A stretch of DNA of 64,000 nt. Source: Limnanthes douglasii subsp. nivea. Taxonomy: Eukaryota; Streptophyta; Magnoliopsida; Brassicales; Limnanthaceae. Both the position numbers and the translations under genes were made by a program. The notes under the pieces were generated by a model. That model did no database searches, had not been told where the DNA came from, and was given only the letters and a program-made list of their open reading frames with translations. The DNA is taken from NCBI GenBank assembly GCA_036936605.1, contig JAUPFV010000004.1, positions 126,765,737 through 126,829,736 of the forward strand. The letters are read 5' to 3'. Shown here piece by piece: positions 9,830 through 22,383 of this stretch; position 1 is the stretch's first letter, and each line of letters starts with the position of its first letter.

Positions 9830-10798
9830 GTGCAACAAGAGGAAATAGTGCCATTAAGAAGGTCCACTAGAGAAAGGAAGAGTACTATAGGTCCAGAATT
9901 TATAGTATATCTTGAGGAGCATGATGAGTTATGTGCTGGAACTGTAGATGATCCCTCATCGTACAAACAGGCCATGGCAAGCTCTGAATCTCAAAAGTGG
10001 ATTGACGCTATGAAAGAAGAGTATAAATCAATGCAGGATAATGCGGTATGGGATCTTGTCCCATTACCTGAAGGGAAAAAGGCAATTGGTTGTAAATGGG
10101 TTTACAAAACCAAACGCGATTCCCTGGGTAATGTGGAAAGACATAAAGCACGTCTTGTAGCGAAAGGTTATACTCAGCGTGAAGGGATTGATTTTAAAGA
10201 AACTTTCGCTCCAGTATCGACGAAGGATTCCTTTATAACAATCATGGCATTAGTTGCACATTTTGACCTTGAGCTTCATCAGATGGATGTTAAGACCGCT
10301 TTTCTCAATGGTAATATTGAGGAAACGATCTACATGATGCAACCAGAACACTTTGTAGAAAGTAACTAAAAAGATCTGGTTTGCAAACTTAAGAAATCCA
10401 TTTATGGGCTTAAACAAGCTTCTCGTCAATGGTATCACAAATTCCTTGAGGTGATAGTCGGTTATGACTTTGAGATCAACTCGGTTGAGGATTGTGTTTA
10501 TCACAAGTTCAGTGTGAGTAATTTCATATTTCTTATATTATATATGGATGACATATTGCTTGCCTCGAACAATAAGGAATTGTTACACACTACAAAAAGA
10601 TTTCTATCAGACAATTTTGATATGAAGGATCTTGGTGATGCCAGTTTTGTGTTAGGAATCCAGATACATCGAGACCGTTCTCGTGGTATTCTTGGATTAT
10701 CACAAAAAGCATACATTAAAAGTGTGTTACAACGTTACGGATTGGAAGATTGCAAACCCCTAAGTACCCCTATAGCAAAGGGTGAAGACTTAGTCTGA
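9830..10798 (+). pseudogene. copia-B reverse transcriptase (one nonsense codon)
   Basis: Copia RT copies the element RNA. The frame begins in the linker (PLRRSTRERKSTI) and continues through WIDAMKEEYKSMQDN, WVYKTKRD, RHKARLVAKGYTQREGIDF, FAPVSTKDS, MDVKTAFLNGNIEE (first catalytic Asp) and YGLKQASRQWYHKF. The catalytic box LYMDDILLAS lies near 10538-10570. A TAA at 10367-10369 interrupts the frame, which then continues unshifted. The last part reads SVLQRYGLEDCKPLSTP before a TGA and frameshift at about 10796. Apart from these the domain is complete. Confidence 0.92.
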
Positions 10799-10872
10799 GT
10801 CAATGTCCTAAGACAAAACTTGAGATTGAGGAAATAAAAACGGTCCCTTACGCTTCTGCAGTTGGGAGTTTA

Positions 10873-11526
10873 ATGTATGCTCAAGTTTGTACTAGGCCGG
10901 ACATTGCCTTTGCTGTAAACATGTTGGGGAGATATGTTAGTAACCCAGGAATGGATCACTGGAAAGCAGTTAAAAGAGTACTCCGATATCTGCAAGGAAC
11001 AAAGGGGCACATGTTGACATATAGGAAGTCGGATAAACTGGAGATCATCGGGTATTCCGACTCGGATTTTGGTAGATGCGCAGACACATTAAAAAGCATG
11101 TCAAGCAACATATTCTTATTGGCTGGAGGTGCAATATCCTGGAAAAGTGTAAAGCAAACACTTATTGCATCGTCCACCATGGCAGCAGAATTTGTTGCAT
11201 GCTTTGAGGCATCAAACCAGGCACTATGGCTGCGGAATTTTGTTACTGGATTACGCATTGTACAAGGGATAGAAATCCCTATGAGGTTATATTGCGATAA
11301 CAATTCCGCAGTGCAGTACTCTAACAGCAACAGGAGCGCGTCTAAATCCAAACACATAGACATAAAGTTTCTGTCTGTTAAAGGAAGAGTACAGATGGGT
11401 CAGATAAGTATAGAGCACATCAGTACAAACTCCATGATAACAGATCCCCTAACAAAGGCGGTTTTGCCTAAGGTTTTCCAGGGACACACCATCAATATGG
11501 GTGTAGTTGGTTTAGAGGATTGTTAG
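10873..11526 (+). pseudogene. copia-B RNase H domain
   Basis: This is the C-terminal Pol domain that degrades the RNA strand. Motifs include ARPD-like TRPDIAFAVNMLGRY, HWKAVKRVLRYLQGT, IGYSDSDF (catalytic Asp), SWKSVKQTLIASSTMAAEFVA (catalytic Glu region), YCDNNSAVQYS (Asp) and SKHIDIKF. It closes with STNSMITDPLTKAVLPKVF and a stop at 11524-11526. The domain is open throughout and shifted one frame from RT. Confidence 0.92.
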
Positions 11527-11923
11527 TTTCAGTGGGAGAGTTTGTAATAGGATCTGATGTTATATTTTGCAGTATTGTGCACATTAAAGTTTATTGCAGT
11601 ATATATATGCTTGGAAATATTTATTGATATTTGTACTGTATTGGATCTCCAAAGATAGGAACCATTTAAGAGTAGATATGTACGATTACAAGCCATATTG
11701 CTCTTAGGCCACACTCCATAATTGGCCCAAGTAATTGATTGATAATGGTAATGTGATTACTGTTGCATCCTATTGTTCACATTACGAGAAAGAGGTCTTT
11801 AGTCCTTTATTGTTATCAATCATGTACGGGGTTATACCGTTTGCCCATTGACAATGAATATAGGGATCCCATTAAAGTTGAATATGTATTCTTGAGTAGC
11901 ATATGACGGTCCAAGTGGGAGAT

Positions 11924-12600
11924 TGTTGGAATGTATTTATTTAATATATTTATAGACTAACAATAATTTGGACCGACATGCTAAATAAACATATTCGATT
12001 ATTGTCTTAAGGAAGTCCAAATTAAAAGTAGTCGAGTTAATTATTTAATTAACTAAATTGGACTTATGGGTAAAAAGGCGTTATGGGCTCAAGTGTGGTA
12101 ACCGGGTTGAATTTGGGCACTGTGATGAAGAGGGCCCAAATCTCAACACTTAAGCCTGAATTAATAAATCAGGGATATAAATTGAATTATCAATTTATTG
12201 GGTTATGGTCCCGGACACAAGGAAGTAACAAAGGATGGGCTTTACAATGTTGGGCTTCACATTGTAAAATCTATAAATAAGGGGCTAGGTTTAGGTATTT
12301 CATCACTCTAAACCCTAATCAGAAATACGGCCGCTTCCTTAGTGTCTGGAAACTTTTCCCTCTTATCTAATCTGATTCTGCAGGTCTCTTAGCTTCATAA
12401 ACGGAATCGCCGGAGAACGTGGAATCGCTAAAGAACGCAAAAAATAACTGTAGAGAATACTAAATGGATAGCAGCAGGCAAACCCGTAAGTATTCTTGTT
12501 TTTTTTGTTTCTTCTATAGATGAATCTAGCAAAAGGGTTTTATTATTTTTTCCGCGATTTGTTATATATTATTTGATGCGATTTCGGATAATATATAACA
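11924..12600 (+). repeat. copia-B 3' LTR with upstream polypurine tract
   Basis: The polypurine tract AAGTGGGAGA (11913-11922) is followed two bases later by TGTTGGAATGTATTT, the LTR start. The LTR ends in ...ATATATAACA at 12600, giving TG...CA and 677 bp. A TATA box (CTATAAATAAGG, about 12271) lies two-thirds along. Related LTRs lie at 41961-42554 (minus), 58342-58979 and 63858 onward, which confirms the ends. Confidence 0.88.
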
Positions 12601-14214
12601 TGAATTACTGTATATGAATCTATTGGGGTCTCAAAAGATTCAGGGCCAAAGCATCTTTTGTTTAATGGATCTAGATGAAAGTCTAGTCCTTGAATTCTGA
12701 TATCTCTATTTTTGCGTTCACTTCAGATTATCCGGAGAGAAACTCAATTAGCAAAGAAATATGTTTCAAATTTTGAGGAAAAAAATAGAAAATATCAAAA
12801 TCTAAAACTACTAAAAGCTCGTTTACCTACTTCTTTACATCCGAATGGAACTAAAAACTTCATGTCACCTACATTTTTAATTTCCTCGAAGAATCAAAGG
12901 TGAATTATTTCCCTAAGTAAAAAAACATTTTGGTCGAGAGAAACAAGTCGAATCAACATTCAGTTTCATTCTTTGATGTAGTAATGATATTATGGTACAA
13001 TTTAATCCATTTATGGCACAACTCAACTCATCATCTATATATCATCACCTTACATTTGATTTTATATGTGAGTATTCTCCAAACAATAATGATTAAAACT
13101 AACACTTCATATATCGTTACACGCATCATCTCAGTCTGTTTAAATTGTGAGTGTTGTCTAAACAACAATCTCTTACATCCAAACTGATTTTGTGTCTATA
13201 TCATAATTCATTTCTTTATTAAATGACTTCTCTCTCTTTTTATTGATACCAAATTAAAAGTTTCAATCATTTTTAAGTTTATCTTAGTATGGAAATAGTA
13301 AACCTTTTCTAGAATAGTAGTCGTAACTTTGAATCAACGGTCCCATGTGACCAAACCAGCAACCTCACATACATAAACGTTTTCACTAATTGTTTTATCC
13401 TCGATTTCATTCAATCCTTTTTGTAGCGGTGGCTTATATGTTTAATAGCTTTCTAAAAAGAACTTATTCGTTTTTAAAATATGTCATCATCTTTAATTTT
13501 TTATAAGTATAATTTTTGTAGTATTTTTTAAACCTCTATAAAAAAAACATATAACACTTAGACTGAATTGTATCAAAAGTATTGTAAATTATTCCTTCAT
13601 TCAATAATGACCATCATATTTCTTATCTCATATGAAATTTAATTTTATTTATATGTTGAAGATTTTAACCAATGATTTTTCCTTACCTATTGCAACATTC
13701 GATGTGTAGATGTTTAATATATTCGAATGGGTTGTCATCATTTGAAAAATATCATTTTAAGACTTCTAGTTGCATCCCTATATATATTGATTTAACTTAT
13801 TCTCAAGCTAATGGTTTGGTAGATAATTATTTTAGGTTCTTATTAAAACCCACATATGGCATCGATATAATTTCAGCTTGAATTAATTATCTAATATACC
13901 ATGTTTAAGACTTATATGTCTAAAATTTCATTTACATATGTTATTATATGTTTTTCCAATGGTTTATTAACTATCACATTTACTTTATATTATCATTTTC
14001 TTTTTAGAGGTGAATGTCATTTCCAACAAAAACAAACCCATAAATATTTATTTCTTGGTGTGGTCACGATATAAACTCAAACTCTATAGTTGAATGCGTT
14101 ATACATGTTTATTTATTTCAACACCAAGAAGCAATATCACTTAGAAATATAAATATTTATTGTGTAGCCAATTTCTTATCAATTAGGCTAATACTTCAAC
14201 TTGTATATATGCAC
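12601..14214. other. AT-rich intergenic DNA
   Basis: About 1.6 kb with only short chance reading frames. No protein motif, terminal repeat or RNA gene is recognised. Confidence 0.6.
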
Positions 14215-14797
14215 TAGGCATGGGCATTTGGTTCTTCAGTTCGGTTCGGTTCGGTTCTTTGGGTTCTCGGTTCTTTAAAACTGGTACCCATATCGGAACC
14301 GATTAAAATCCGATTCGGTTCGGTTCGGTTCTTCTCGGTTCGGTTCGGTATGAGTATTTAATCTGAGAAACCAAAAAGAACCAAAAAAAATTAATTACAT
14401 TCGGGGTTCGGTTCTAAATGGTTACTTTCTAACTAAATGGTTACTTTATTACCAAAAGAACCGTATGAAACCAAACCCGAAAAGAACAAAATGGTTACTT
14501 TATAACCAAAAAAACATTTGGAACTAAACCTGAAAGGAATCAAATGGTTACTTTGTAACCAAAAGAACCGTTTGGAACCGAACCGAGAACCATGGATATT
14601 CAAGGGTACTATTGTTTATTGGGTTTTTTATGGGTACTATTCGGTTCTCGGTTCTGAACCGAACCGAACCGAGAACCGTGGGTATTTAAGATAAGGAACC
14701 GTACAGGTATTCATAAGGAACCGAAACCAAACCAAATCCGTTATTTCAGTTCGGTTCGGTTCGGTTCTTCGGTTCCATACCCATATGCCCATGCCTA
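14215..14797. mobile_element. hAT-type foldback element rich in GGTTC repeats
   Basis: It begins TAGGCATGGGCA and ends TGCCCATGCCTA, a perfect 12-bp terminal inverted repeat. It is flanked by ATATGCAC (14207-14214) and ATGTGCAC (14798-14805), an 8-bp target duplication with one mismatch, as expected for hAT. The interior is dominated by CGGTTC/GAACCG motifs in opposite orientation in the two halves, so the whole element can fold back. No transposase is present. Confidence 0.85.
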
Positions 14798-15142
14798 ATG
14801 TGCACCCCTCAAGTAGATTTATAAAATTAGAATATTAAAGACACTTGTATTTGGTCTTTTTCAAGTATCCAAGAATTATTCCAATAATAGTGTTCGGTAT
14901 TTGGATTATTAGTAAATTTACTCAACTTACTAACTAAAAATAAAATGTCATATATGATGTATCATCGGGTAATAGTATATTCTAATTGAACCACTAATTT
15001 TCATATATTTTTCCAAGTTTTAAACCATGATCAAATTATCTATTTATTTAATTAATTTTTATATGATTTAAATGGTCTTATGTTTTTATTAGATTTGATT
15101 AAGGCATGAATTTATGTTATTTCAGATTAGTTTTACCCCAAG

Positions 15143-15178
<36 letters not shown>

Positions 15179-17632
15179 AAGATATTTTATCATAGAGGTA
15201 AATGATATAAATTTCGTTGCTTCCACAATTCACATCATGTTGTTACGAAGGATAAATATAAAATTTATGTATAAAGACATAATAACCACCATATCACCAC
15301 AAACTTTAGTGTATAAATGCTCGTCTATCGTATTATGCCTATGCTCATTGATACTATAACATAATAAAATATTTCATGTCATTTATTAAGTACTTGTTTT
15401 AAGTAATTTAAGGACTTACAAACTTATACAGTTTTGATTCATTACCAGTGAGCACAAACCTCTATGGAGTTGGTTTTCATCATCAGTATCACATAATCTT
15501 CTTTCGTGATGTTTATGTTATCGTTCATCTTGTGAATATTTTAATTTCTTACAAAATGGAATTGTTTGTGAAAATAATAGCAAGTGCCTCCATTTTGTTT
15601 ACCAAATACTTTGTACAAAAAATTATGTTTCTTTATATTTGACTCAATCGCGTTGACGCTTCCAGAGTTTTCACATTTTAATTTATCATTCATCTTTTAT
15701 ATGGCGAATATGACATAAGAATCTTTTTATTATTATTAAGTGTTTCTATATTTGTTGTATAGTATATTATTTGAGATTGTATAAAATCATTTTCTGATAC
15801 TCTTATAAATAAAATAATATGACTGTAATATCTCACTTGGAAATTTTTGAAGTGTTATTTTTTTAACATAAATTTGTTAACCGTTCAGTTTATAAATTGT
15901 AGGGAGAAAAAAAATTATGTAAAAGTTATAATCAAAATGAGATGAAAAAATGATTTGTATCTTCTTCATCTATTTTGTATTTTTCTTCAAAGTGTTCCAT
16001 ATTTTGAGTGTCAAATTCTTGAAAGTGTAGATATCATATTGGTGATCTTATAGGGTGTTCAGAATATTTCCTCAGCATATTAAAAATTATTATTTGGGCA
16101 TGCATATTTTTATTCATGATGTTGCAGTGTCAGTCAAAGTAGGCTCTAAATTCAAGTCTCAATCTAACATTTTAAGTGATATATGAAAGAACTTTGATAT
16201 GTTTTGTCATCTTATAAAATTGGTGCCATCAAAACGATCCAAATAAATATGATATTGGTTCATCATCTTGATTGTTGTCATCTAAGTTTTGGTACACATC
16301 ATGGTATATACTTCATTTAGAATGTTAGAAAATTAAAACGATATAAACAACTTACACAACTTTGCTAGACATATTAGATTGAATATGACTTTATACTTCA
16401 ATTTGACTCGAAATACATTTTATATACACTTTATAAAAAGAATAATTTATATCACTTGTTTCTTAAGCTACTCAGGGAATACCGTTTGGGTCATAACAAC
16501 TTTCTAACCTCCATAGAAGCAACTAAAAATTAAAAAAAAATGTGATAAACTTTATAAATACACGATAACGATGTTTAGATAGTTTAAGAAATTTTAGAGA
16601 GATTAGTTATTGGTAAAACATTATCTCAACCATCTAGGTTATTATAGTATATAAGAAAATCCATAAAACTAACATATTTAGGAATTACCCTTCAATGTTG
16701 AAGTCTCGAGTAAAATAATTGTTCATCGTATGACTGATCACGGGAAATAATAGCTAAAATCACTTAACTAATACTTTCAACTATTATCATCATAGGAACA
16801 AACCAAGGTAAATCACATTGTTGTCACGTCGAACTCAAGTGTGTCGATGCGATGATTGTGTACATGATATTTCGAGTAACGTTCATGATATCGAGATTTT
16901 ATTTGTTATCGTGGTGATGACTTGCAATTACAAGTCTTAATTTACTGCTCAGATATCATGATAAGGAACCTTAATTACAAATCTAAGATTTCTCCCTAAA
17001 AATCCTTGCCAGCTTAGGCATTTAGTCTGTTGTTATATGCCACTGCGCGAAAACTAGATCGATCTTAAATATCTAACACACTTATCATAACATTTCACGA
17101 TGAGTTATTTATACTATCACGATAAGCACATGCCAACTTAAATTTTGTCCTATGATATATAAAGTGTTGGGGTAAAAAATATTATAAGTCTCTCACGTTT
17201 TCCATTTGTCTTACTTTTGGTCCCTCGCTTTCACTTGTGTAAAAAACTAGTCATCCACATTTCTAGTGTGAATGTAGTATTTTATGATGCATCCTATTTA
17301 TCTACCCAACTATACCTTTGTTCTCTCCACGTCAGTCTCCGCATAAAACGTTAGCGTGGATGTTGTGACTTATAAAATATATTTACTATTCATCATAATT
17401 ATTTACTTAAATTTTTAGTCCAATCGAACCCATTAAAACTCGACCCATCAAGCTAATAATCTGGACCATTAAACTTAAATCCTAATAACTTACACTTACC
17501 CAAACACGCAACTGGAACGTAATAAATGGATTGGCGTCCGAAAATGGATCGCCAACGATCTACTCGACTTAAACAAAATATAGCAACACGATTACTCGAT
17601 TCTATCATGTCTCAATCTCGGCCTCAACCATT
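14798..17632. other. AT-rich intergenic DNA with a microsatellite
   Basis: Almost 3 kb without a recognisable gene. An (AT)n run of about 15 units lies at about 15147-15177. Near 17168 the sequence GGGGTAAAAAATATTATAAG resembles one end of the MITE at 8452-8794, but no partner end was found. The short frames here show no family motif. Confidence 0.55.
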
Positions 17633-17892
17633 ATGGCTCGACCATATCAGGTGCTTCCAGACCTTTTGACGCTGGTGGAGAAGACGGAATATGATGTGAA
17701 AATTGAGAAATTCAATGCGGTTTCAAAGATCAAAATCATAAAAGAAGTAAAAGGATATATTGATTCAGGGTTAAAATATAAGGATTCGGTGGAAAAAGCT
17801 CATGTTGTTATCAAAAAAGGAATATTATAAAAGAAGTAAAAAATATCATAAAGAAGTTCAAAGTGTTAGATTTTACTGTGGTATTGGAATGA
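17633..17892 (+). pseudogene. mitochondrial ribosomal protein bL12 pseudogene (C-terminal part)
   Basis: bL12 is the flexible stalk protein of bacterial-type ribosomes; plants carry nuclear genes for a mitochondrial form. The frame gives EKTEYDVKIEKFNAVSKIKI, then IKEVKGYIDSGLKYKDSVEK and VVIKKGIL. After a frameshift at about 17830 it continues EVKNIIKKFKVLDFTVVLE and a stop at 17890-17892. This is the whole C-terminal factor-binding domain with the family's KTEFDV and VVLE ends. The N-terminal dimerisation part is not recognisable. No intron is seen in the fragment, which fits a processed copy but does not prove it. Confidence 0.82.
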
Positions 17893-18436
17893 TAAACCAG
17901 TTTTCTCTCTCTAGCTGCTGGTGATTTTTTTATCCAAACGTTTTTTTTCTAGTAAAACAATGAATTATTATATAAAATTATTATTTTCCTGAGAAGTTAT
18001 AGTTTTTGGATGAAATAATTTAGGATAGAGAACATTCAAATGCATTTATCTATGTTTTCGATAGTTAATTATGTTTTGTGTGTTTTGTTTATTAAAAACT
18101 GCAAAAATATATAATATGAACACTAAGGTTTGTTGTTCCATGAAGGCCATACTTAGTATTAAATATTGTACAAAAATTCTAAAAAAACATGTTCTTAAAT
18201 TAGGCAAGACTATTTGATAAGTTTGTTTTACTTTAGGTTACAATAAAAAAATATCAAATTTGTAAAGATCCCAAAATAAATAACTCCAATTTAGTTTGTG
18301 ATACTATAAATCTATTGGAAACCCTTTTCGCGGTTCAGATAATCAGATTGGAAAATTGTTAAATGAATCGATTTGGATAGATTATATTAGTAAGTGTAAA
18401 TAATTTGGGTTTAAGCTTAATGAATTGGGTTATTGA
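17893..18436. other. intergenic DNA
   Basis: AT-rich, with no gene or repeat recognised between the bL12 pseudogene and the copia LTR. Confidence 0.6.
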
Positions 18437-18680
18437 TGTAGCACAGAAGTCCAAACAAAAGCCTTTTAATTTTATTTTATTCAAATATCTTATCAAATCT
18501 AAATGTATTAAGATTTGATTTTATGTTATTTTAAGACATTTATTTTATTTCCTTGTATTCTAATTTAGAATTTTGAGCAACTCTTATATAAAGCCTCATA
18601 TGTCTTAAGTTTTTTCTAATGAAAATTAAAGTTTCATCTATCGTTGCTTCTTCTTCGAATTTCCTGTATGGTATCAGAGC
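18437..18680 (+). mobile_element. copia LTR plus primer-binding site (element copia-C remnant)
   Basis: TGGTATCAGAGC at 18669-18680 is a standard plant copia primer-binding site. Just upstream is about 230 bp of LTR-like DNA starting TGTAGCACAGAAGTC, with a TATA-like TTATATAAAGCC (about 18586) and a pyrimidine-rich end. No gag or pol follows within the next 2 kb, so only the 5' end of the element survives. The exact LTR start is an estimate. Confidence 0.72.
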
Positions 18681-18810
18681 CTCATTTCATTTGGGTCAAA
18701 CATGTTTCTGAATTCTGATTTCATTTGATTCAAGGTCTAAATGAGAGAACAACATCATTTGAGAATAATATATTTTATCTAAATTTTAATTTTCATGTAG
18801 CCATTAGTTA

Positions 18811-18982
18811 TTAGGTTAATGAGTCAAATTTTAATGGATCAGTTAGGTAGGGTAATGAGTATAATTGTAGATAAATCATTAGGATCAATGGTGTTATTAG
18901 GTTAATGAGTCAAATTTTAATGGGTAAGTTAGGTAGGGTAGTGAGTATAACTCTAGGTAAATCATTAGGATTAATAGTCAAT
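18811..18982. repeat. 86-bp tandem duplication
   Basis: The block starting TTAGGTTAATGAGTCAAATT at 18811 is repeated at 18897, with about 90% identity by eye across two full units. No coding function is seen. Confidence 0.9.
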
Positions 18983-20844
18983 GGTAGCATTTCGATAGTT
19001 ACAACATCCTTGTCACATTTTGGAAACATGGTGATCCGTGTGTTACACACAAGTACATAGGGGCAAGGAGTTATTTTGGGATATTAGCTATTTTAAGGAA
19101 AATCTTATTTTTAAAATATGAAATAATGATTATTTTTAGTGACATAGTAATTTTAAATATGAAATAATAACTATTTTTAATAAAAAATATTAAATAAAAA
19201 TATTGGATAATGATTATTTTTAAGGAAAACTTTAAATTAAATTTTTTGATAATAGGTATTTTTAATAAACATTTTAAGTTCATTTTTTATAAATTTGTTG
19301 ATTCTATTAGTGTTTTTATTTATTTTTTAATATTTTTACAATAATTTATTTCGATTTTATTTTGGTTAAAATCTTTCTCTCCCAAAATTCAATTTTTCTT
19401 TATCTTTATCTTATTCTATTGTTCTACATTATTGATTTGATTTTAAAAGATAATGGATATTGTACTTGTTTATGAAGGAGATATTGTAATTAAATAAATT
19501 AGAAAAGAGACAGAAAATGAAAAACATAAAATAATAGGAAGATTTAATTAGATAGATTAAAGAAGACGAAAATTTTAATTAAATAAATTGAACAAGATGA
19601 AGAAAAGAAAAAACTCGATTTTAAATAAATAAATAACATTATAACCCAAATTCAAAATTACCTATCCAGAAACCTTACATATTAGTTAGTTAGTACGTTT
19701 ACGTATATTTTTTAATTAGCAAATTTGTATTCATTTCAATTATATATTTTAAAATATTTTTTAAAATATATTTTTAAACAACAATTTTTATTTTATTCCT
19801 TTATATATTTGATAATATTTTTAATTAATAATATTTAAAAATTTGTATTTATAAAATAATTATATTTATTTTTGAATATATGTTTACACACGTTTGTTAA
19901 ACAATGCATTAAATATTATTATTTTTAATTTGAATAAAAATAATTTATTTATATTATAAATTATGTTTTATACAATTTGATTTTATTTCATATATTTTAT
20001 TTATAATTTTTTTGATTTATTTCCATATATTTAAAAAATATATCATTTACCTCACAAATTTAATTTTATTTACATTTATTTTCAAAAATATTTTCTATAT
20101 AATAAATTTGATTTTGTTATAATTTATTTTAATATATATCTTTAAAAAAAAATATATTAAGAAATATTAAAATTTATTTTTAAATATTATTTTATATATA
20201 ATAAATAATATATTAAAAATATTAAAAATATTTTAAAATAGTTGTATACAATGACATAAACATAATTTAGGAGATGATATTAAAAATTGATAATATAACC
20301 ATTTTACAAGTATGGCTTAGTCAATTGAATTAAATTAATTTTATAAAATTTTGTTCATCTTCACACACATCTATTTTATTTGTTTTGAATAACTTTTGGT
20401 ATTTATCGGTCAATATTTTTCAACTTTTGATAATAGTTTCAAAATCTATTTTTTCTAATCATTTTATTTCATTAAAAAATAAACAAGCATACACTATACT
20501 TGATATGTTGAATTTTTCTTAATTTAAACTACCGAAAATTAAAAAAAAATACTTAAACCTTTAAAACAATTATAGTAAAATATTGAGAATAAAAAACAAA
20601 ATAAATTAAAAATTAAAGTGAATTAACATTTATACCTTATACTTCTTTTTAGTAATCGGTGGATTACTTTAGTAGTATCATATGAAACAATCATAACTTT
20701 AAATTTTAGAATCAGATTTCTATATAATTAAAACTAAATTTAATAGGTATGAAAGAAATTATATATATGTTCAGAGAACTAAAAAAATAACAATAGATAT
20801 TAACAACTTGTTTACGAATTACAAAATATAGTTTGGTTACGACA
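18983..20844. other. very AT-rich intergenic DNA
   Basis: Long runs of A/T with imperfect repeats of TTTTTAAGGAAAA and ATGAAATAATAA type around 19080-19270. No gene, transposon terminus or RNA gene is recognised up to the target duplication of the Pack-MULE. Confidence 0.6.
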
Positions 20845-20853
20845 CTTAAGTTA

Positions 20854-21130
20854 GGCTTAAATCGATGCTTCGCCCCTCGACTATCACGTTTTGTGTCATT
20901 TAGTCCCTCGACAAAAAAATCACGGTTATGGGTCCCTCGTCTATCAAAAATCTATAAATTCAGTCCCCGCGCGTGGTTTTTGCTGTAATACTGCCACGTG
21001 TCACTATAGTTAAATGGTTTGCGTTCCACATATAGTCCTTCGACTTTTAATTCCATTTTTACCCTTGGAATTTAATATTTTTTAAATATATATTTTTAGT
21101 TTTAGTTTTTATCAAAACAGAGTATAGCAA
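20854..21130. repeat. Pack-MULE left terminal inverted repeat
   Basis: About 277 bp including CCCTCGACTATCACGTTTTG and CATTTAGTCCCTCGAC. It matches the right arm in inverse orientation with scattered substitutions. Its inner border abuts a palindrome built on AACAGAGTATAGCA. Confidence 0.9.
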
Positions 21131-21451
21131 AATTTGCTATACTCTGTTATTGCACACACACTTACAGATTGAGTAAAAAAATCGACTTTCTGGGATTCAT
21201 TTTACAAATGTTGAGCTTTCGGAGTATTTTTATGCTGTTGTACTGGATTTGGATGGTCCAATTCAGTTTATTATATAAATAAATCACTTCTTGACGTCTA
21301 ATAGGGGTTCTTGATGTCCGAACCCGGATTCACATTTCAGAACAAGCATGTTATTTTATCCAAGTGCGATTTTCAAATATAAAACTTTTGTTGCTATCTG
21401 TTTTTTCATCACCAAATTAGTATAATCTATTTTCCGAGAGGTACCAAAAGT

Positions 21452-21646
21452 TCAAGAACATTCATGTTCAACAGAAACTAAAGTGAAGGCTAGTACTATC
21501 TTTGCATTTTCACTCGGCAGATAAACAAATCGAAAACTACACTCTTTTAGAGTATTGATCGTTGCCGAAAAATCAGAGCTTTCGAGCAGAAAAACTGATA
21601 CCTCTCCTCCTACAACTAGATAGTTAGATACAGACTCGTCAACCAA
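21452..21646 (-). other. 64-codon frame inside the Pack-MULE, unrecognised
   Basis: An open frame in the same direction as, and downstream of, the captured Rab exon. It has no motif I recognise (it includes FSATINTLKECSFRF). It may be captured intron sequence, a piece of another gene, or chance. No function is claimed. Confidence 0.25.
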
Positions 21647-21849
21647 AATTCAAAATCGAAAGCATATGTTAGATAGATTCAGCTGTTTATGATACACAAG
21701 TTTACAAAGAACACATTTTTAATGCCAAAGGCCATCCTATTTCCAGCAACAAAAATACACATCGAATCTAGAATTTCATTGCCCTACATAAGAAATGTAC
21801 TAAACAAACAAGAAAACGAATAGGAGAATTGCAGCTAGAGAAGATAGAT

Positions 21850-22059
21850 TTATAGATTGTACCTCTCTTGACCAGCAGTGTCCCAAATATGGGCCTTGAT
21901 GATCTTATCATCGATGCGAATACTCGTGGATTTGGATTCGAGACTGAACTCATTTCTCGTGAATCGAGACAATAAAATAGACTTGCCAACACCGGAATTG
22001 CCGATTAGGACCACTCTAAACAAGCAATCGTAGTCGTCCTCAGCTCTGTAAGCAGCCAT
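21850..22059 (-). pseudogene. captured first exon of a RabA/Rab11-type GTPase
   Basis: Rab11/RABA proteins direct trans-Golgi and recycling-endosome traffic in plants. The exon opens [11 protein letters not shown], the RABA start. It has the P-loop GNSGVGKS, then [17 protein letters not shown], and the switch II motif WDTAGQER. An in-frame 24-bp deletion after ESKST removes the switch I effector segment (IGVEF in the family), so the fragment could not be a normal GTPase. After QER the sequence continues GTACAATC, which looks like the intron donor, so genomic rather than cDNA sequence was captured. Upstream (22060-22365) is probably the parent gene's 5' leader and promoter. Confidence 0.92.
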
Positions 22060-22383
22060 CGTTTCTTCTCTATGTACCGGGTATGTAGCTTAAGGGTGGG
22101 GTTTTTCGAAAATGGATCGACCTCAAGGGTTTTGATCAGCATCCAATGAGAGAGAGAGTGCGAGAGAAGGAAGATGCGACGTACTAGAAATTTGCGCCAA
22201 CTTCGACCCTGAAGCCAAAGGGTTGAACATTTTCCGCAAGTGTCGGAATCGTAAGAAAGAAGATAAATTATGAAATGGGGATCTGAATCTTTGACTGCTG
22301 TAGGTTTAATTAGTAATATATTACAAAATGTATGTAGATTAAATGTGTGTGCAATATTGTTGTTTGAAAACAGAGTATAGCAA

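Larger units (their letters stand above)
8925..12600 (+). mobile_element. 5'-truncated Ty1/copia retrotransposon (element copia-B)
   Basis: The order is integrase core, linker, reverse transcriptase, RNase H, polypurine tract and 3' LTR. The 5' LTR, gag, protease and integrase N-terminus are missing, so the element starts abruptly about 130 bp from the MITE at 8452-8794. The coding parts have few lesions, suggesting a fairly young copy. Copia-F at 58.3-64 kb is a close but much more decayed relative. Confidence 0.9.

Noticed and set aside
12083..12280. 65-codon plus-strand frame
   Set aside because: It lies wholly inside the copia-B LTR and is not conserved as a frame in the other LTR copies.
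17166..17350. Another MITE like the one at 8452-8794
   Set aside because: Only one end resembles the family; no inverse partner or target duplication was found nearby.
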